A DNA stretch of 64,000 nucleotides from positions 62,001 through 126,000 of the forward strand of contig QZCP01000534.1 in NCBI GenBank assembly GCA_003956705.1. The letters are read 5' to 3'. Origin of the DNA: Brevipalpus yothersi. Its lineage: Eukaryota > Arthropoda > Arachnida > Trombidiformes > Tenuipalpidae. Shown here piece after piece: positions 25,501 to 36,519 of the stretch; the first letter of the stretch is position 1; each line of letters opens with the position of its first letter. A program made the position numbers and the translations under genes. Under the pieces are notes generated by a model. It was not told the origin of the DNA and did not search any database. It saw only the letters and a list, made by a program, of their open reading frames with translations.

Positions 25501-27137
25501 GGGAAGATCTTTACAAAATGATGATCCTACGAATATTGGTAAAAATGAAACAGAAGTAAGTTCATAGCATTTCAGTTCTAATTGATCTCTACCATCAAAG
25601 AGAAACAAGTACATGTATGTACTTGAATTAATCACCTTTTAATTACATTAATGTCATTACTTTTTAGGTATATTTTGCTACTTGCGTCAACAAATCAGAT
25701 AATTTGAGTGAAAAAAGTGGCAGTCTAACTATTCAAGATGATCTCAATAGTGGTCATTGTTCATTGAACAGTAAACAATCTGAGAATACCCAAGATGAAT
25801 CAGGATTCATTGGTTCCTCATCGAGGCTAAATGATTTTTCAGAAGATTCTGAGAGGAAAGATGATGATGAAGATTCGGCCACCTTCACTGGTCCCTCTAA
25901 GCCAATTGTCATAAGTGAACAATTGAAAAGAAGAACTCCATCATCATCTTCATTAATTGGTAAAGTCGCTATCAACACAAGGAGACGAACATTCACAAAG
26001 TATACTAGGAATTCAAATACAACTCGAATACCCCAGAAGCAGTCTGATTGTCAAGAGCCCCAGATCCAGAGACAACAGATGACCACTCAAAATTCTCACA
26101 ATCAAAATCGTCCAACATTCTTACCTACCAGAATTTTGAAGGAACCAAATTCGCCTCAACGGATAAAACTTAAGACTAGTATCGAGTCTTGTACATCAAA
26201 AGAGAAGAGAGTACAGAATCAAAATGCTACCATTCCAAAAAAAGATGAGATAGAACTTGTTGGTGATATTTTCATTGAGAATACAAATCCTCCATCTGAT
26301 ATGGATGCTATCTCTGGTATATCCAGTAGCTGTGGTTCCTTAGATTCTCTAGAATTTGATAGTGATTTTGAGGTACCATTAGTGCAAGATCTATCAGCAG
26401 AAGTGAGCAAAATGATCAAAAAACAGACTGAAGACATAATACAATTAACAGAGTCACACAAACATGACAATAATGATGAAGAAGATCCGAAAACTTTCAC
26501 CAAATCTAGGGAATCCTATCCAAAGCCAAGAGTTGAGAAGCAGGATGATATCGATGATTCGGAAGAAGATTCCCGAGCAACATATGTTTGCTCACCAAAA
26601 CTTGGCCCACGAATAGTGAAACCAGTGATCAGATCACATTCTGTTAATAATGTGGTCAAAAAATCTGTAAAACAATGCGATTATCAACCGGCCAATTCAT
26701 CGTCAACAATGAACAAGAGTAAATCTTTTGTGATCAGAGGAACAAAGACAACCGCTTTGCGAGCTAATCGAAGTAGAGTTAATCCAGAGACTTCCAATGA
26801 TCTACAGATTAAGCAAGTGGAGAATACAATTAATTTCACAAATAAGAAAAGTACCAAAGGTACTGATACGTTTGTTAGACGAAAAAATTCCAATCAAGAG
26901 AACATTTCAAGCTCAATTGTACGAGATCGATCGAATGGATCAGCTCTCAATAAGCTGGGCTCATCAACATCATTTCATTCGATGGATGAAAAAATATCTC
27001 TTAACTCTCCAACAGATGAAAAGGGTAGCAAAATATTGACCGGAAAAGGAAAAGGCCAAGGACCACGCAAATTGTCATCCCAAAGTCGAAGTAAGATTGG
27101 ATCTTTGTGGAAGAAAAGTGATAAATCAACAGGTTGA
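22591..27137 (+). CDS. Apc: Adenomatous polyposis coli homologue (APC)
   Basis: Scaffold of the beta-catenin destruction complex in Wnt signalling. Exons 22591-23755, 23844-25555 and 25668-27137 join in phase to give 1448 aa. Armadillo repeats fill residues about 60-560. The first begins ETVYSLLSML and includes MPLLIQLIH; the exon 1/2 junction recreates SALWNLSAHST, and later repeats have ACATLWNLSA and GSVAALKNLSS. After the repeats, the tail is Ser/Asn-rich. A 15-residue-type beta-catenin motif is visible as REDYSIDYEAERDED near the end of exon 2. A 20-residue-type motif starts at the exon 3 junction (VYFATCVNKSDNLSEKSGSL). The C-terminus is basic, ending SKIGSLWKKSDKSTG. No SAMP (axin-binding) motif or N-terminal oligomerisation coiled coil was seen. 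The start at 22591 is the first ATG after the acceptor at 22583; further 5' exons cannot be excluded. Confidence 0.92.
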
Positions 27138-28666
27138 GCCTGAGATGATAGAAAGTATAAATATTTTATTTATAGAAAGAAAGCGAGCATTCTGTCTACT
27201 CTGATCGATTGATTAAAAGCTTTAATCTGATTCCAGCACAAACAAAGTATCATGAATCTGTATTCTATTATGAAACTGGAAATTTGAAGTTTAGTGAATT
27301 AAGATTTTGCTAACATCATCTTAGAAATTGGAGAATCTGGTCAATTTTTGATGGAAATAGTGATTTTTGATTCAGCATTTTCTATCGAAATCAAGCTTCC
27401 CTCATATCTGATTTCAAATCTTACTTTTCGTCGAACAACTGTTATGAATGAGATTGCAAGCAAAATTTCGAGGTTTCTTAGCTCCATGATCGGAATAACG
27501 ATTTAAGATCTTGAAACTACTAAAATCATTGATGAAAGGGTAAACATCTTGATGGGAATTTCGTAATACAGTCTCTGATTAAAATTCTCTCAATTTTTAG
27601 AAGAAATGCCGATTGACAAGTAACATACTCCAAAATTGTCCAAAATACAAGGTAATGAAAATAAAGAAAAATAAAATAAAGAAATCAATACTATTCTCCA
27701 GTTATGTCATTGATATTTAATCTTTATTATCAAAATATCAGTCATGCAATGAAAAGGCAAAACAATTCTACATGCCGAACGATTTTAGGCCATAAAAATG
27801 AATTCTCTGTTCAAAATGTGGAGGAATACACCACATCAGAGATAAGAGGGTAAATATCTTGATAAAATTTCGTAATTCAGTCTCTAATTGAAATTTCCTC
27901 AATATTGAAATGCCGATGGGCTAATCGAGAGCTCCAGAAAGAAGCATATACTGAAGTATATGCATATTTTAGGGGAAAATAAATTCTGACCATTCTTTCT
28001 TTATTACTTATGTAATCTTCCAGAAATTCAGTTATGATTAGTCAAGGGTAGAAATTTTACAAAATTGAAAAGAAAAACACAACTAGACAACCAACAAACA
28101 TTCCAAACTCTAAACCATTGATTGAATTATAATGGAAAAATCCGAAACCAGTTCAATAAAAGGACAGAATATTCATAGAATTTCCTTCGATAAGATTAGT
28201 ATATCTAGTTTGAAATGAAAAATCAAAAAATCATTGATATCTTCTTCATTTTTTTGAATAAAAGAATGAAAGAGCATATGTATTATTTGGAAAATTAATT
28301 TCCCTTATTTTGCAAGCAAAAATAAATCAAATCAGAATATTTTAATCAATCAGATGAATAAAAAGAGGATTGACCAAGTCCCAAGCTGATCTCCAATAAT
28401 TGATTGACTTGCGAAATACCTTCAATCATTGTCCATTAAATGTGGGTCATTCGCAGAGATTCGAGAATACTTTGAGTTTGTATCAAGTGCAATCAATTAG
28501 ATCGATGACACTGAAGATGTCCAACGAAACTGGTATCACACTTGAATTGAATCTCGGATAAAAGAGCAGAGATTGAAGCTTGTTTATTAACTTTCATTAG
28601 TTCATGCAGATAAAGCATGTGTGTTGGTATCTGTGAATATACAGAGTGCAAACTCAATAGTGATCA
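27138..28666. other. APC 3' flank with a diverged direct repeat
   Basis: No gene seen. It contains a diverged direct repeat of about 80 nt (about 27535-27615 and 27843-27915) sharing GGGTAAAxATCTTGAT, TTTCGTAAT, CAGTCTCT and GAAATGCCGAT in the same order. AATAAA motifs at about 27659-27680 are possible APC polyadenylation signals. Confidence 0.5.
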
Positions 28667-29194
28667 ATGGCTCATCCTTCCAAGAAATCTGTAAGTTAGT
28701 CTCAAAAGTCAATTGCCTCACCTAATCTTAATTTTTGTACACATTTACAGAGGCCAATCTGTCCAAATCATCGAACTGCTCATAGGAAATGGAAGACAAG
28801 TCGTTCAAGAAACATAGATGCAATGTCTCACGTGTACTCAATTGAAAACTTAATTAGGCTTCCAGGATTGTGGCTTGTATTGTGTGAGGAATCGGAAATT
28901 TATCGCTCAGATACACTTTATATACATAGGAACAGTGTCTTTTTTAAACTTGTAATAAGATGTGGAATAATCTTCATCCCACGTGTGAAACTTATCTCGT
29001 GTAGGGAAGAAAGTTTTACCGGTGTAAACAATAAAATTGAGTTACTATTTCCTTTTAAAATTAACATACTGAGAAGTATTATAACTCTGTTCTGCCAAGC
29101 CTTCGGTTCTCTTATGGTTTCTATGGTTGTCTTTATATATATATATATATGTCATAGTGAAGATATTTCTAAATTCTATCATTGGAATTTATGA
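28667..29194 (+). CDS. Two-exon gene resembling a degenerate ZNF593/Bud20 zinc finger
   Basis: Exon 1 (28667-28690, MAHPSKKS) ends at GTAAGT; exon 2 (28751-29194) follows a TTTACAG acceptor in phase 0, giving 155 aa. The N-terminal basic HRKWKTSRSRNIDAM resembles the K/R-rich start of ZNF593/Bud20 ribosome-biogenesis factors. Further on, LPG then five residues then Cys, and later a TL-x-x-H, fall in the order expected for their U1-type zinc finger. However the second Cys is Ser and the second His is replaced by Phe. The tail is hydrophobic and includes an (AT)n-encoded IYIYI run. It could be a decayed copy, a divergent gene or coincidence. The 60-nt intron is well formed. The family call is tentative. 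Confidence 0.35.
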
Positions 29195-30159
29195 TTGGTT
29201 CTAGAACTGTAATTTTCCAATCGAAATAATGAATTTTGAATCCATGGTAGTCACTAATGATAGAGCAGAATCAATCAATTCGGAAAGATTGACAATCGTC
29301 AAATTGTACTTGGGTACAAGGATATTCCCATAATAGAAACATTCTTATGGAAAAGATGCTTGCTAAGTATGATATCTTGAAAAAATTTCAAAGTTCACTG
29401 GTCATTCGAAGAAAGGAAATCCTGCGAAACATCTGAATTTAGACCTGAGCAAAAATATCATGTTCTTGGAACATGATTCATTCAAGATGATCTCTCTTCT
29501 CCCATGGAACGATTATCATCGAAACTCTTTTTCTATTTGAGCTATTTTTTCCCAGGTATGGAATTTTTTTCGCATGCTCAACATGCTGCCACCATAAAAG
29601 ATATCTTCTATTTTGTAACTTTTTCTATCTCTCTCGGAAACATTTGATTGAAAATTGGTTTCAAATTACTAGAGAAAAAATTGAAATTGAAAAATCCATG
29701 TCATAAGGAATCAATACAGTTTTAATCCTTACCCCACAATTCTACCAACAAATTCCATCAAATTTTTCCCTACGTAATTCAAATTCCGATGATGTAGATA
29801 CCAAGAATATGTGAGTCTAGGATACCTGTTATTACGTGTTATTACCTGTATTATCGGATAAATTACGAAACATTAATCGATCATTCACTTGTTGAGTTTC
29901 AAAATATTTCGTAAATAAACAAATCTTGTTTTCTTTAAAGGTCAAGAAATTCATGAAGACCACATTATTATGCACAATTTAGACATTCTCAGCCAGTAAC
30001 TTGATGCTCAATCCTCTAACAAGAAGAAAAAAGAGTCTAATTCTCGAGTGTACTGGAAGATTCGAGTAGAAGTTCCTGGAAATAAATCGTCTCAAATCAG
30101 CATACATGGATAAGGATAGATGAACTTCCTAAGAGTACAGTCTTACTTTTTCAAATAAT

Positions 30160-30222
<63 letters not shown>

Positions 30223-31012
30223 CGTTAGTTTCGCGGAAAATCGGAGAAGAAAATCAAAGTCCAGAGAACCCAGAAGCGATTAAGTGATGTCAGGCAAAGA
30301 GATTAACTTTCTTGTCATCAAAGCATGAGCAAAAATTTTTTCCATGGAAAAATGGAGCTCAATGCTCTTTTCGGAAAATCAGTTCAAACAATTTAAGCTC
30401 AAATTCATCAGGTGATAGAAAAAGAGAAAGATATAAAAAAATTTAGGAGTTCGATAACAGTGGTCGATCTGATTGCTTGTCTGGTGCCTGTATTTTCGAT
30501 TGATATATGATTCCATGAGGATGATGGTTTGAAAACATTGAATCGAATTGTATCCGATGTCTTTTTACTTTGAAATCATCTAAAAGCGATTAAGTTTGAA
30601 ATTGAACACCATTTTATATCTGTACAATAGGGGAGAAGAAAGAAAGAAAGAAAGAANTTGGAATAGATCAAAAGGTCTCTTGAAATCGAAGGCGCGCATG
30701 AGAATCTCTTCTTTCCTTTCAAAAGAATATTGGCCTAGAAACTCGACGAAACTCATTTCAATTCTACCAGAGAGACGATAAAGTTGTGAACCAGTGTGTA
30801 AAAGTTCTAGTCATTTTGATCATTGTGATTTCATTGAATTATTTGGAAAGCTTTTAGTGCTCCACAAGTTTGATCATACATAAGAAGAAGACGAGGAATT
30901 CAGAGAAAAAACGATAAAGATTTTCGATAGTTTTTTTCCATCAACTACTTTGTGCCGATCAGTATTAATTATCATCACTATTTTAGGGGAGAACATTTAA
31001 CTGCCTGAAAGA
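29195..31012. other. Intergenic, no gene seen
   Basis: AT-rich sequence with a long (GA)n tract at 30162-30219 and a (GAAA)n run with an ambiguous base at 30657. No coding exon was recognised. Confidence 0.5.
30162..30219. repeat. (GA)n microsatellite
   Basis: Uninterrupted GA run in the flank upstream of the micro-exon gene. Confidence 0.95.
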
Positions 31013-32587
31013 ATGGCTTCCGTTTTCAACATGCAAGTCATACAAATTATATCCTATCTTATTGTCATCTGCTTGTCACTGATGACAAGTACCATTCACA
31101 GTGAAGCTGTACAAGGTGAGTTAAATATTTTTTGATTGACAAAATGTTTCTCATTTTCTCACACCAATATGATAAATTATGAGCATTGTTTCAAGATGTG
31201 TGAGAAACAGAGAGAAGTGAAGTGAAAAGAAGTGGAAAACAGGATGAAAGGGAAAACCTTTCCATTGTGAAGTACATGTGGCATAGGTTTCCATCGAAAA
31301 AAAGAAGAAGAAGTAAAATAGGAGGTTTCAAAAAATTCGAAAAAAATAGCCTTCTTAGATAACATCTCATTATCACTTTGGTGTGAGTTTTTGGTTTCAT
31401 TGAAACAGAAAGAGAAGAGGAAGAGGGTTGAGGAAGGAAGAAAAGTATTCAAGATGTTTCGGAAATGAAATGCTTCCTTTGATATTTAAGCCTAAACTTG
31501 AGTAGGTGCTTAATATTAGCATTGTACTTGTGATGAAGGCTATTTTGGATAGCATATTTTGAGTGGCTTGTGTGTGTGTATGTGTGAGTGTTTAAATATT
31601 TTTCCTTTTTGTTGGACACTCTTTTGAAATGCTTACATAATGTTGTATTCTCCTAGATACCACTGATTGGAGGAACAGCAACTCTGTGGAGGGCTCTTCG
31701 GCAGAAGTGTCCAAGAGAGGTGTAAGTTTCATGATGAATTTTGTTTTGACATGAAGAGTGGGCATGACGAAAGATGATGAAAAATCTGAGAAACTTGAAA
31801 ATTTGAATAATTAAAATTCCATCACATGATGAACTGAGTTATTTTTACGCTTTTTCTTTGAACAGATAAATCTAGGAAGAAAGGTAAGTTTTTGGGGTGA
31901 AATATTCAAATTCACGAATAATTGTGTCTTTTTTCTCCACTTTTCTATTCAAAACTGAACAAAAAAAATTAACACATCTAATTGATCAATTATTCACTTG
32001 GTTATAATTATAAGATGGTGAGTATGTGTTCAGCGTGAATGAAGAATGAAATAATTATTCATTGTGAAAGTAAACCATGTTTCAGAAACGTAATCATTAA
32101 TTTGCATGTCTAACACATTTCCTTGAAACAATAAGCAAAATTTTCTTGTGATCAAACTTACATCACAATGCTCAAAATTCGAAATTCACATGATTTCCCA
32201 GAAGTTTTGCCAAAAATTTTCTACAAAAATCACTAAACCTGCATGTGAAAACTTTATATTCTAACAAATATCCAAACAATAATTGTATTAGCACTATTCC
32301 AAGAAACACTAATCTCTCATTTTTTCCATGGAAAATTCAATTAGATGTGCCGGGTAAGTCTAGTACTATCTGATTGAATCCTTGAAAATATTTAGAATTC
32401 TCATTCTTTTCATTTCAGATGGACCCTAGGGTTAGTATGATCGCTTGATCGCAACAATATCAAAAGATGTAAAAATTAATCAAATTTCGTTCCTCATGAC
32501 TAACAAATTTATTTGTACCGATTTTTTTCCTCTAATCGTGGATTATTATTGGAACTCAAAAAATCATACCAATAGAATTGTGCTGGA
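31013..32587 (+). CDS. Secreted peptide gene with micro-exons, 3' end in assembly gap
   Basis: Exon 1 (31013-31115) starts at an ATG and encodes a signal peptide with core IISYLIVICLSLM, ending near STIHSEA. Exon 2 (31657-31721) encodes a Ser-rich spacer ending SKRG, a possible dibasic cleavage site, before an excellent GTAAGTTT donor. Then come very small in-frame exons: 31866-31883 (18 nt, INLGRK), 32345-32353 (9 nt, MCR), 32419-32430 (12 nt, MDPR) and 32576-32587 (12 nt, NCAG). Each lies between AG and GTAAGT or GTTAGT. All four are multiples of three in phase 0, so skipping any keeps the frame. A 3-nt candidate (ATG at 32015-32017, between TAAG and GTGAGT) was also noticed. The gene continues into the gap at 32764. 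The product is unknown, perhaps a small secreted Cys-containing peptide. Exons 1-3 have strong sites; exons 5 (donor) and 6 (acceptor) are weaker. Confidence 0.5.
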
Positions 32588-32699
32588 GTAAGTTAATTTA
32601 TTTTATTCTTCATCATTCTTCCATCCTCTATAAAACCTCGAACAACAACTCGTGGGAACAATGAACCTGGAATCATTCAATGTTACATGCATTTTACAT

Positions 32700-32706
<7 letters not shown>

Positions 32707-32763
<57 letters not shown>
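32707..32763. repeat. (CT)n tract at left edge of gap
   Basis: Runs straight into the N block. The other gap edge is (GA)n, the complementary repeat. Confidence 0.95.
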
Positions 32764-33467
32764 NNNNNNNNNNNNNNNNNNNNNNNNNNNNNNNNNNNNN
32801 NNNNNNNNNNNNNNNNNNNNNNNNNNNNNNNNNNNNNNNNNNNNNNNNNNNNNNNNNNNNNNNNNNNNNNNNNNNNNNNNNNNNNNNNNNNNNNNNNNNN
32901 NNNNNNNNNNNNNNNNNNNNNNNNNNNNNNNNNNNNNNNNNNNNNNNNNNNNNNNNNNNNNNNNNNNNNNNNNNNNNNNNNNNNNNNNNNNNNNNNNNNN
33001 NNNNNNNNNNNNNNNNNNNNNNNNNNNNNNNNNNNNNNNNNNNNNNNNNNNNNNNNNNNNNNNNNNNNNNNNNNNNNNNNNNNNNNNNNNNNNNNNNNNN
33101 NNNNNNNNNNNNNNNNNNNNNNNNNNNNNNNNNNNNNNNNNNNNNNNNNNNNNNNNNNNNNNNNNNNNNNNNNNNNNNNNNNNNNNNNNNNNNNNNNNNN
33201 NNNNNNNNNNNNNNNNNNNNNNNNNNNNNNNNNNNNNNNNNNNNNNNNNNNNNNNNNNNNNNNNNNNNNNNNNNNNNNNNNNNNNNNNNNNNNNNNNNNN
33301 NNNNNNNNNNNNNNNNNNNNNNNNNNNNNNNNNNNNNNNNNNNNNNNNNNNNNNNNNNNNNNNNNNNNNNNNNNNNNNNNNNNNNNNNNNNNNNNNNNNN
33401 NNNNNNNNNNNNNNNNNNNNNNNNNNNNNNNNNNNNNNNNNNNNNNNNNNNNNNNNNNNNNNNNNNN
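32764..33467. other. Assembly gap (704 N)
   Basis: No sequence. It is likely to hide the rest of the micro-exon gene (+) and the second exon of the glycine-rich gene at 33.8 kb (-). Confidence 1.

Positions 33468-33505
<38 letters not shown>
33468..33505. repeat. (GA)n tract at right edge of gap
   Basis: GA run directly after the N block, in opposite sense to the CT run on the left edge. Confidence 0.95.
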
Positions 33506-33509
<4 letters not shown>

Positions 33510-33786
33510 ATAAATTAGTTGTCCAAACTTATTCGATTTATGGATTTATTGAATATTTTTTGATTCGGCGGGAACAGTTAAAGCAACGAGAGCCTCATAG
33601 AATTACTATAGACAAAGTCGAAGATTCACGATCACACCTAATTCTAATTGGAAAAGAGATATATAATTCATGCAATAGGACTGGAAAGACAAAGATCAAA
33701 TATTCTAGGAAACCATGGAATCTTAGCAGAGTGTGTCAATAACGAGACAGGTCAAGAATAAGGGCGGTTGGAAAATTAGAACTTAC

Positions 33787-33892
33787 GTTGCTCAGCAACT
33801 TCGAGGGTCTCTTCCTCTCCCATAACTGATGGTGTGAGGGTTGAGAGGGTGATCAAGGTGATGAACAAAAAGGCAATAAACGCAATTTTCAT
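33787..33892 (-). CDS. Glycine-rich secreted protein copy 1, signal-peptide exon only
   Basis: Minus-strand exon from ATG at 33892 to a GTAAGT donor at 33786, ending in phase 1. It encodes a signal peptide (MKIAFIAFLFITLITLSTL) followed by an acidic propiece GEEETLEVAEQ. It matches the first exon of the gene at 35.8 kb in length class, phase, the block LFITLITLST and the GEE-EVAE propiece. No glycine-rich second exon is seen between here and the gap, so it either lies in the N block (32764-33467) or has been lost. Function is inferred only from the sister gene. Confidence 0.7.
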
Positions 33893-34016
33893 TTTGAATA
33901 GTGTTGGGAAGATGATTTGTTTTGGAAAAAAATTGGAAAGTTGAATACACACAGACACACAATGTTGAATGTTTGAGAATAAGTTTTACAATGTTGAAAT
34001 CACACAGAATAGCTCA

Positions 34017-34027
34017 CCTTTATATAC
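34017..34027 (-). promoter_or_regulatory. TATA box of glycine-rich gene copy 1
   Basis: GTATATAAAGG on the minus strand, about 125 nt upstream of the copy 1 ATG. The same 11-mer occurs 121 nt upstream of the copy 2 ATG. Confidence 0.7.
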
Positions 34028-35036
34028 TCTCTGAAATTCAAGCCTCTCTATGGCTACAAAATATTATTTACTCGCCTCCGTACAGGCTCATTTTCGAGAC
34101 ATGATACATGGACTGGAACTTGACGTCATCGAAAGATTGCATGCAATTTACTTGAATTAAAATGTATAAATATATACATAAAGAGAGAGATGAAGAGAAA
34201 GAGAAAGAGAAAAAGTTCTTGGGCGGAGGTTATCGTTAGTCTCATGGAACTGGTACCTAAAACTACTGGTTGCTCAATCACGGAAGAATGTAGAAATTAG
34301 GTGCACACACGGTAATAATTGGCTGATTATGATGAAACAAGAGAAAGAAAGTTGAATTCTTTCACCCACCAAGAGAATAATAAACAATGGTGATTCAAAA
34401 GCAACTTTGAAGATTTGAAAAAAATGTTAGCATATGCAACATATTTTCGAATCTCAACTTTTGGAAAAAAATGTTGACTAAGCATTGAAAAACATTGAAT
34501 TTCTCATTTATGATCCTCAGATCACTTCCTTGTGTGTGCTCATTCACCAATTTATGGCAAAAATGCTTTAAATTCATGGAAAAAGATCCAATACCTTGAA
34601 TGAAAATTGTAAACGTAAGAGAAAATGGTCAGAAATTTTCTTGAAGGAATTTCTCTCTCTCTTTTTTCTAGAAGAGGAAAAATTTTGAAATTCCGAAAAA
34701 CATATGATAATAGCAAGAAATCGTTTGAAAAAAAAGTTTAATGGCAGGAAGACATAAAAAATCGGAACAAATGATTGAAGATTTTCATGTTTATATAAAC
34801 TGTTGTGAAGAGATGGTTTTTACATGATATTCAGATTCTTTTGTTGTTGGATGGTAAAACTGACTATGAACAAAGTTTCAGCGTATGATAAGCTATCACT
34901 CAGTGGGAAACAGAGAAAACATATTGACCTAGTGGACATATTAGAGTGGTAAAAATTTTGCATTCTAGAGGCACTATTGCATGAAAAATGTTCAAAGTTC
35001 TTTTTTTGAAAAAAATTCTTGGCAAAAAAATTGTGT
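34028..35036. other. Intergenic between the two glycine-rich genes
   Basis: AT-rich; no gene seen. It contains the copy 1 upstream region, a short (GA/GAAA) stretch at 34182-34214 and the presumed 3' UTR of copy 2. Confidence 0.5.
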
Positions 35037-35780
35037 TTAACCGTAGTGTCCACGACGTCCACCACCATAGCCTCCTCGGTGTCCACCACCGTATCCACCA
35101 CCGTAACCACCTCGGTGTCCACCACCATATCCGCCTCGGTGTCCACCACCGTATCCACCACCGTAACCACCTCGGTGTCCACCACCGTATCCACCTCTAT
35201 GACCACCACCATAGCCGCCACCATAGCCTGGAAAAATTGAAGGGAACACAAATAATTAGCATTTCTTTCATCTCATTTGTCCCTAATTCATGGAGAACGA
35301 GACACTATAAAACGAATCATCCTAACTCAGAACATTAGTACAAGAAAAAAATTATCATCAAGTGCACTGAAAGGAGGGGCTAAAGTTGTCAATGAAACTA
35401 CATCTCATTCATCAATATTCATCAACATGAAACAACCGTTCTCTGGACCTAACGATTAATCCCAGGGAAATACCCAAGGTAAGCTAGTAGTAATAGTAAT
35501 AGTGAGTCTTCTTCCTAGAAAAAGATCCAGAGAAAAAATCAAGACCACAATGTGTCCACCGAAGCAGAACCACTTATAGGGTTGAAGAATTGCGAAATGA
35601 GGGGTTTAAATCACTTTATAATGGAGGATCCAGAGTTGATGGTTCCTACGAGGATGGGTGATGAAGAGAAAAGAAGAGAAACTTACGAGATTCAGCCACT
35701 TCCATATGGTCTTCCTCTCCCATCACAGTGGAAAGAGTGATTAAGGTGATGAACAAACAAGCGATGATCATTGATTTCAT
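35037..35780 (-). CDS. Glycine-rich secreted protein copy 2 (GYGGGH repeats)
   Basis: Two exons, 35780-35687 and 35227-35037 (TAA), giving 94 aa. Exon 1 encodes a signal peptide (MKSMIIACLFITLITLSTVM) and a short acidic propiece GEEDHMEVAES. Exon 2 encodes three tandem copies of a 20-residue unit made of YGGG and HRGG blocks, ending GRRGHYG. The mature chain is therefore almost entirely Gly, Tyr, His and Arg. Such composition occurs in cuticular or structural glycine-rich proteins and in glycine-rich antimicrobial peptides (spider ctenidin/acanthoscurrin, nematode NLP/CNC peptides). Sequence alone cannot choose between these. Two overlapping frames in other phases cover the repeat but lack the signal exon. 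The TATA box is at 35901-35911. Confidence 0.8.
35041..35226. repeat. 60-bp tandem repeat coding for glycine-rich units
   Basis: Three copies of a 60-nt unit inside exon 2, differing at synonymous positions, which suggests expansion by unequal exchange or slippage. Confidence 0.8.
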
Positions 35781-35900
35781 TTTTATATATAAGTTGATAT
35801 GATGATTTGACTCAGAGAAGAAGAGTTAAAAGTTGATTTAAGATTTGGTCACTTAGTTAGTGTTGTGAAGAAAGTTGTACTATGCTGGCTATGAGCTGCA

Positions 35901-35911
35901 CCTTTATATAC
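35901..35911 (-). promoter_or_regulatory. TATA box of glycine-rich gene copy 2
   Basis: GTATATAAAGG on the minus strand at nearly the same distance from the ATG as in copy 1, supporting promoter duplication. Confidence 0.7.
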
Positions 35912-36076
35912 TTTTTGCTCATGATATCTTCCCCCCCCCCCACTTTTCGGGTTCCTACTCACATCGGTCACTTGCCCGCCTCCCATGATCCATGAAGCAG
36001 GACTTTATCTTATCAGCTTACTTGGATAACAGATTAAGCTAGTTCTATCTTCGTCCTCAGGGGAGGGGGGAGAAAG

Positions 36077-36111
<35 letters not shown>

Positions 36112-36443
36112 TGTTAGTTAGTTGATTTTAGTTAGTTAGTTTGTGAGCGCAAGGATTACTGGAAAAAGGGGGAAGAATATCGGCCAAGGCTATGGTAGAT
36201 CCTCATCATTTTGGGTTCGTAATTGCAATTTTTCATACTCAAAAATAAGATAGTAAGGGAGAGAGAGAGACCGTTTTCTCATGAACATTGTTACTTAAGA
36301 CTTGACAGTATCGAAATTAGCAGATATAAACACATACTTGCACACGTCCAGGCTACTTTTTCAAGATCATTTCGGTGTCTTATTAAATTTTTCTATCCCT
36401 TCTGGTCCTCCTTCTTCTCCAGCTCCCCCCAGTCTATCCAATT

Positions 36444-36519
<76 letters not shown>

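Noticed and set aside
32652..33742. Long plus-strand frames spanning the N block
   Set aside because: They exist only because N codons are read through and are otherwise Leu-Ser or Glu-Arg runs from the CT/GA tracts.
34820..35251. Other frames over the glycine-rich repeat (Val/Asp-, His- or Ser/Thr-rich)
   Set aside because: Shadows of the 60-nt repeat. Only the GYGGGH frame joins the signal-peptide exon through a proper intron.
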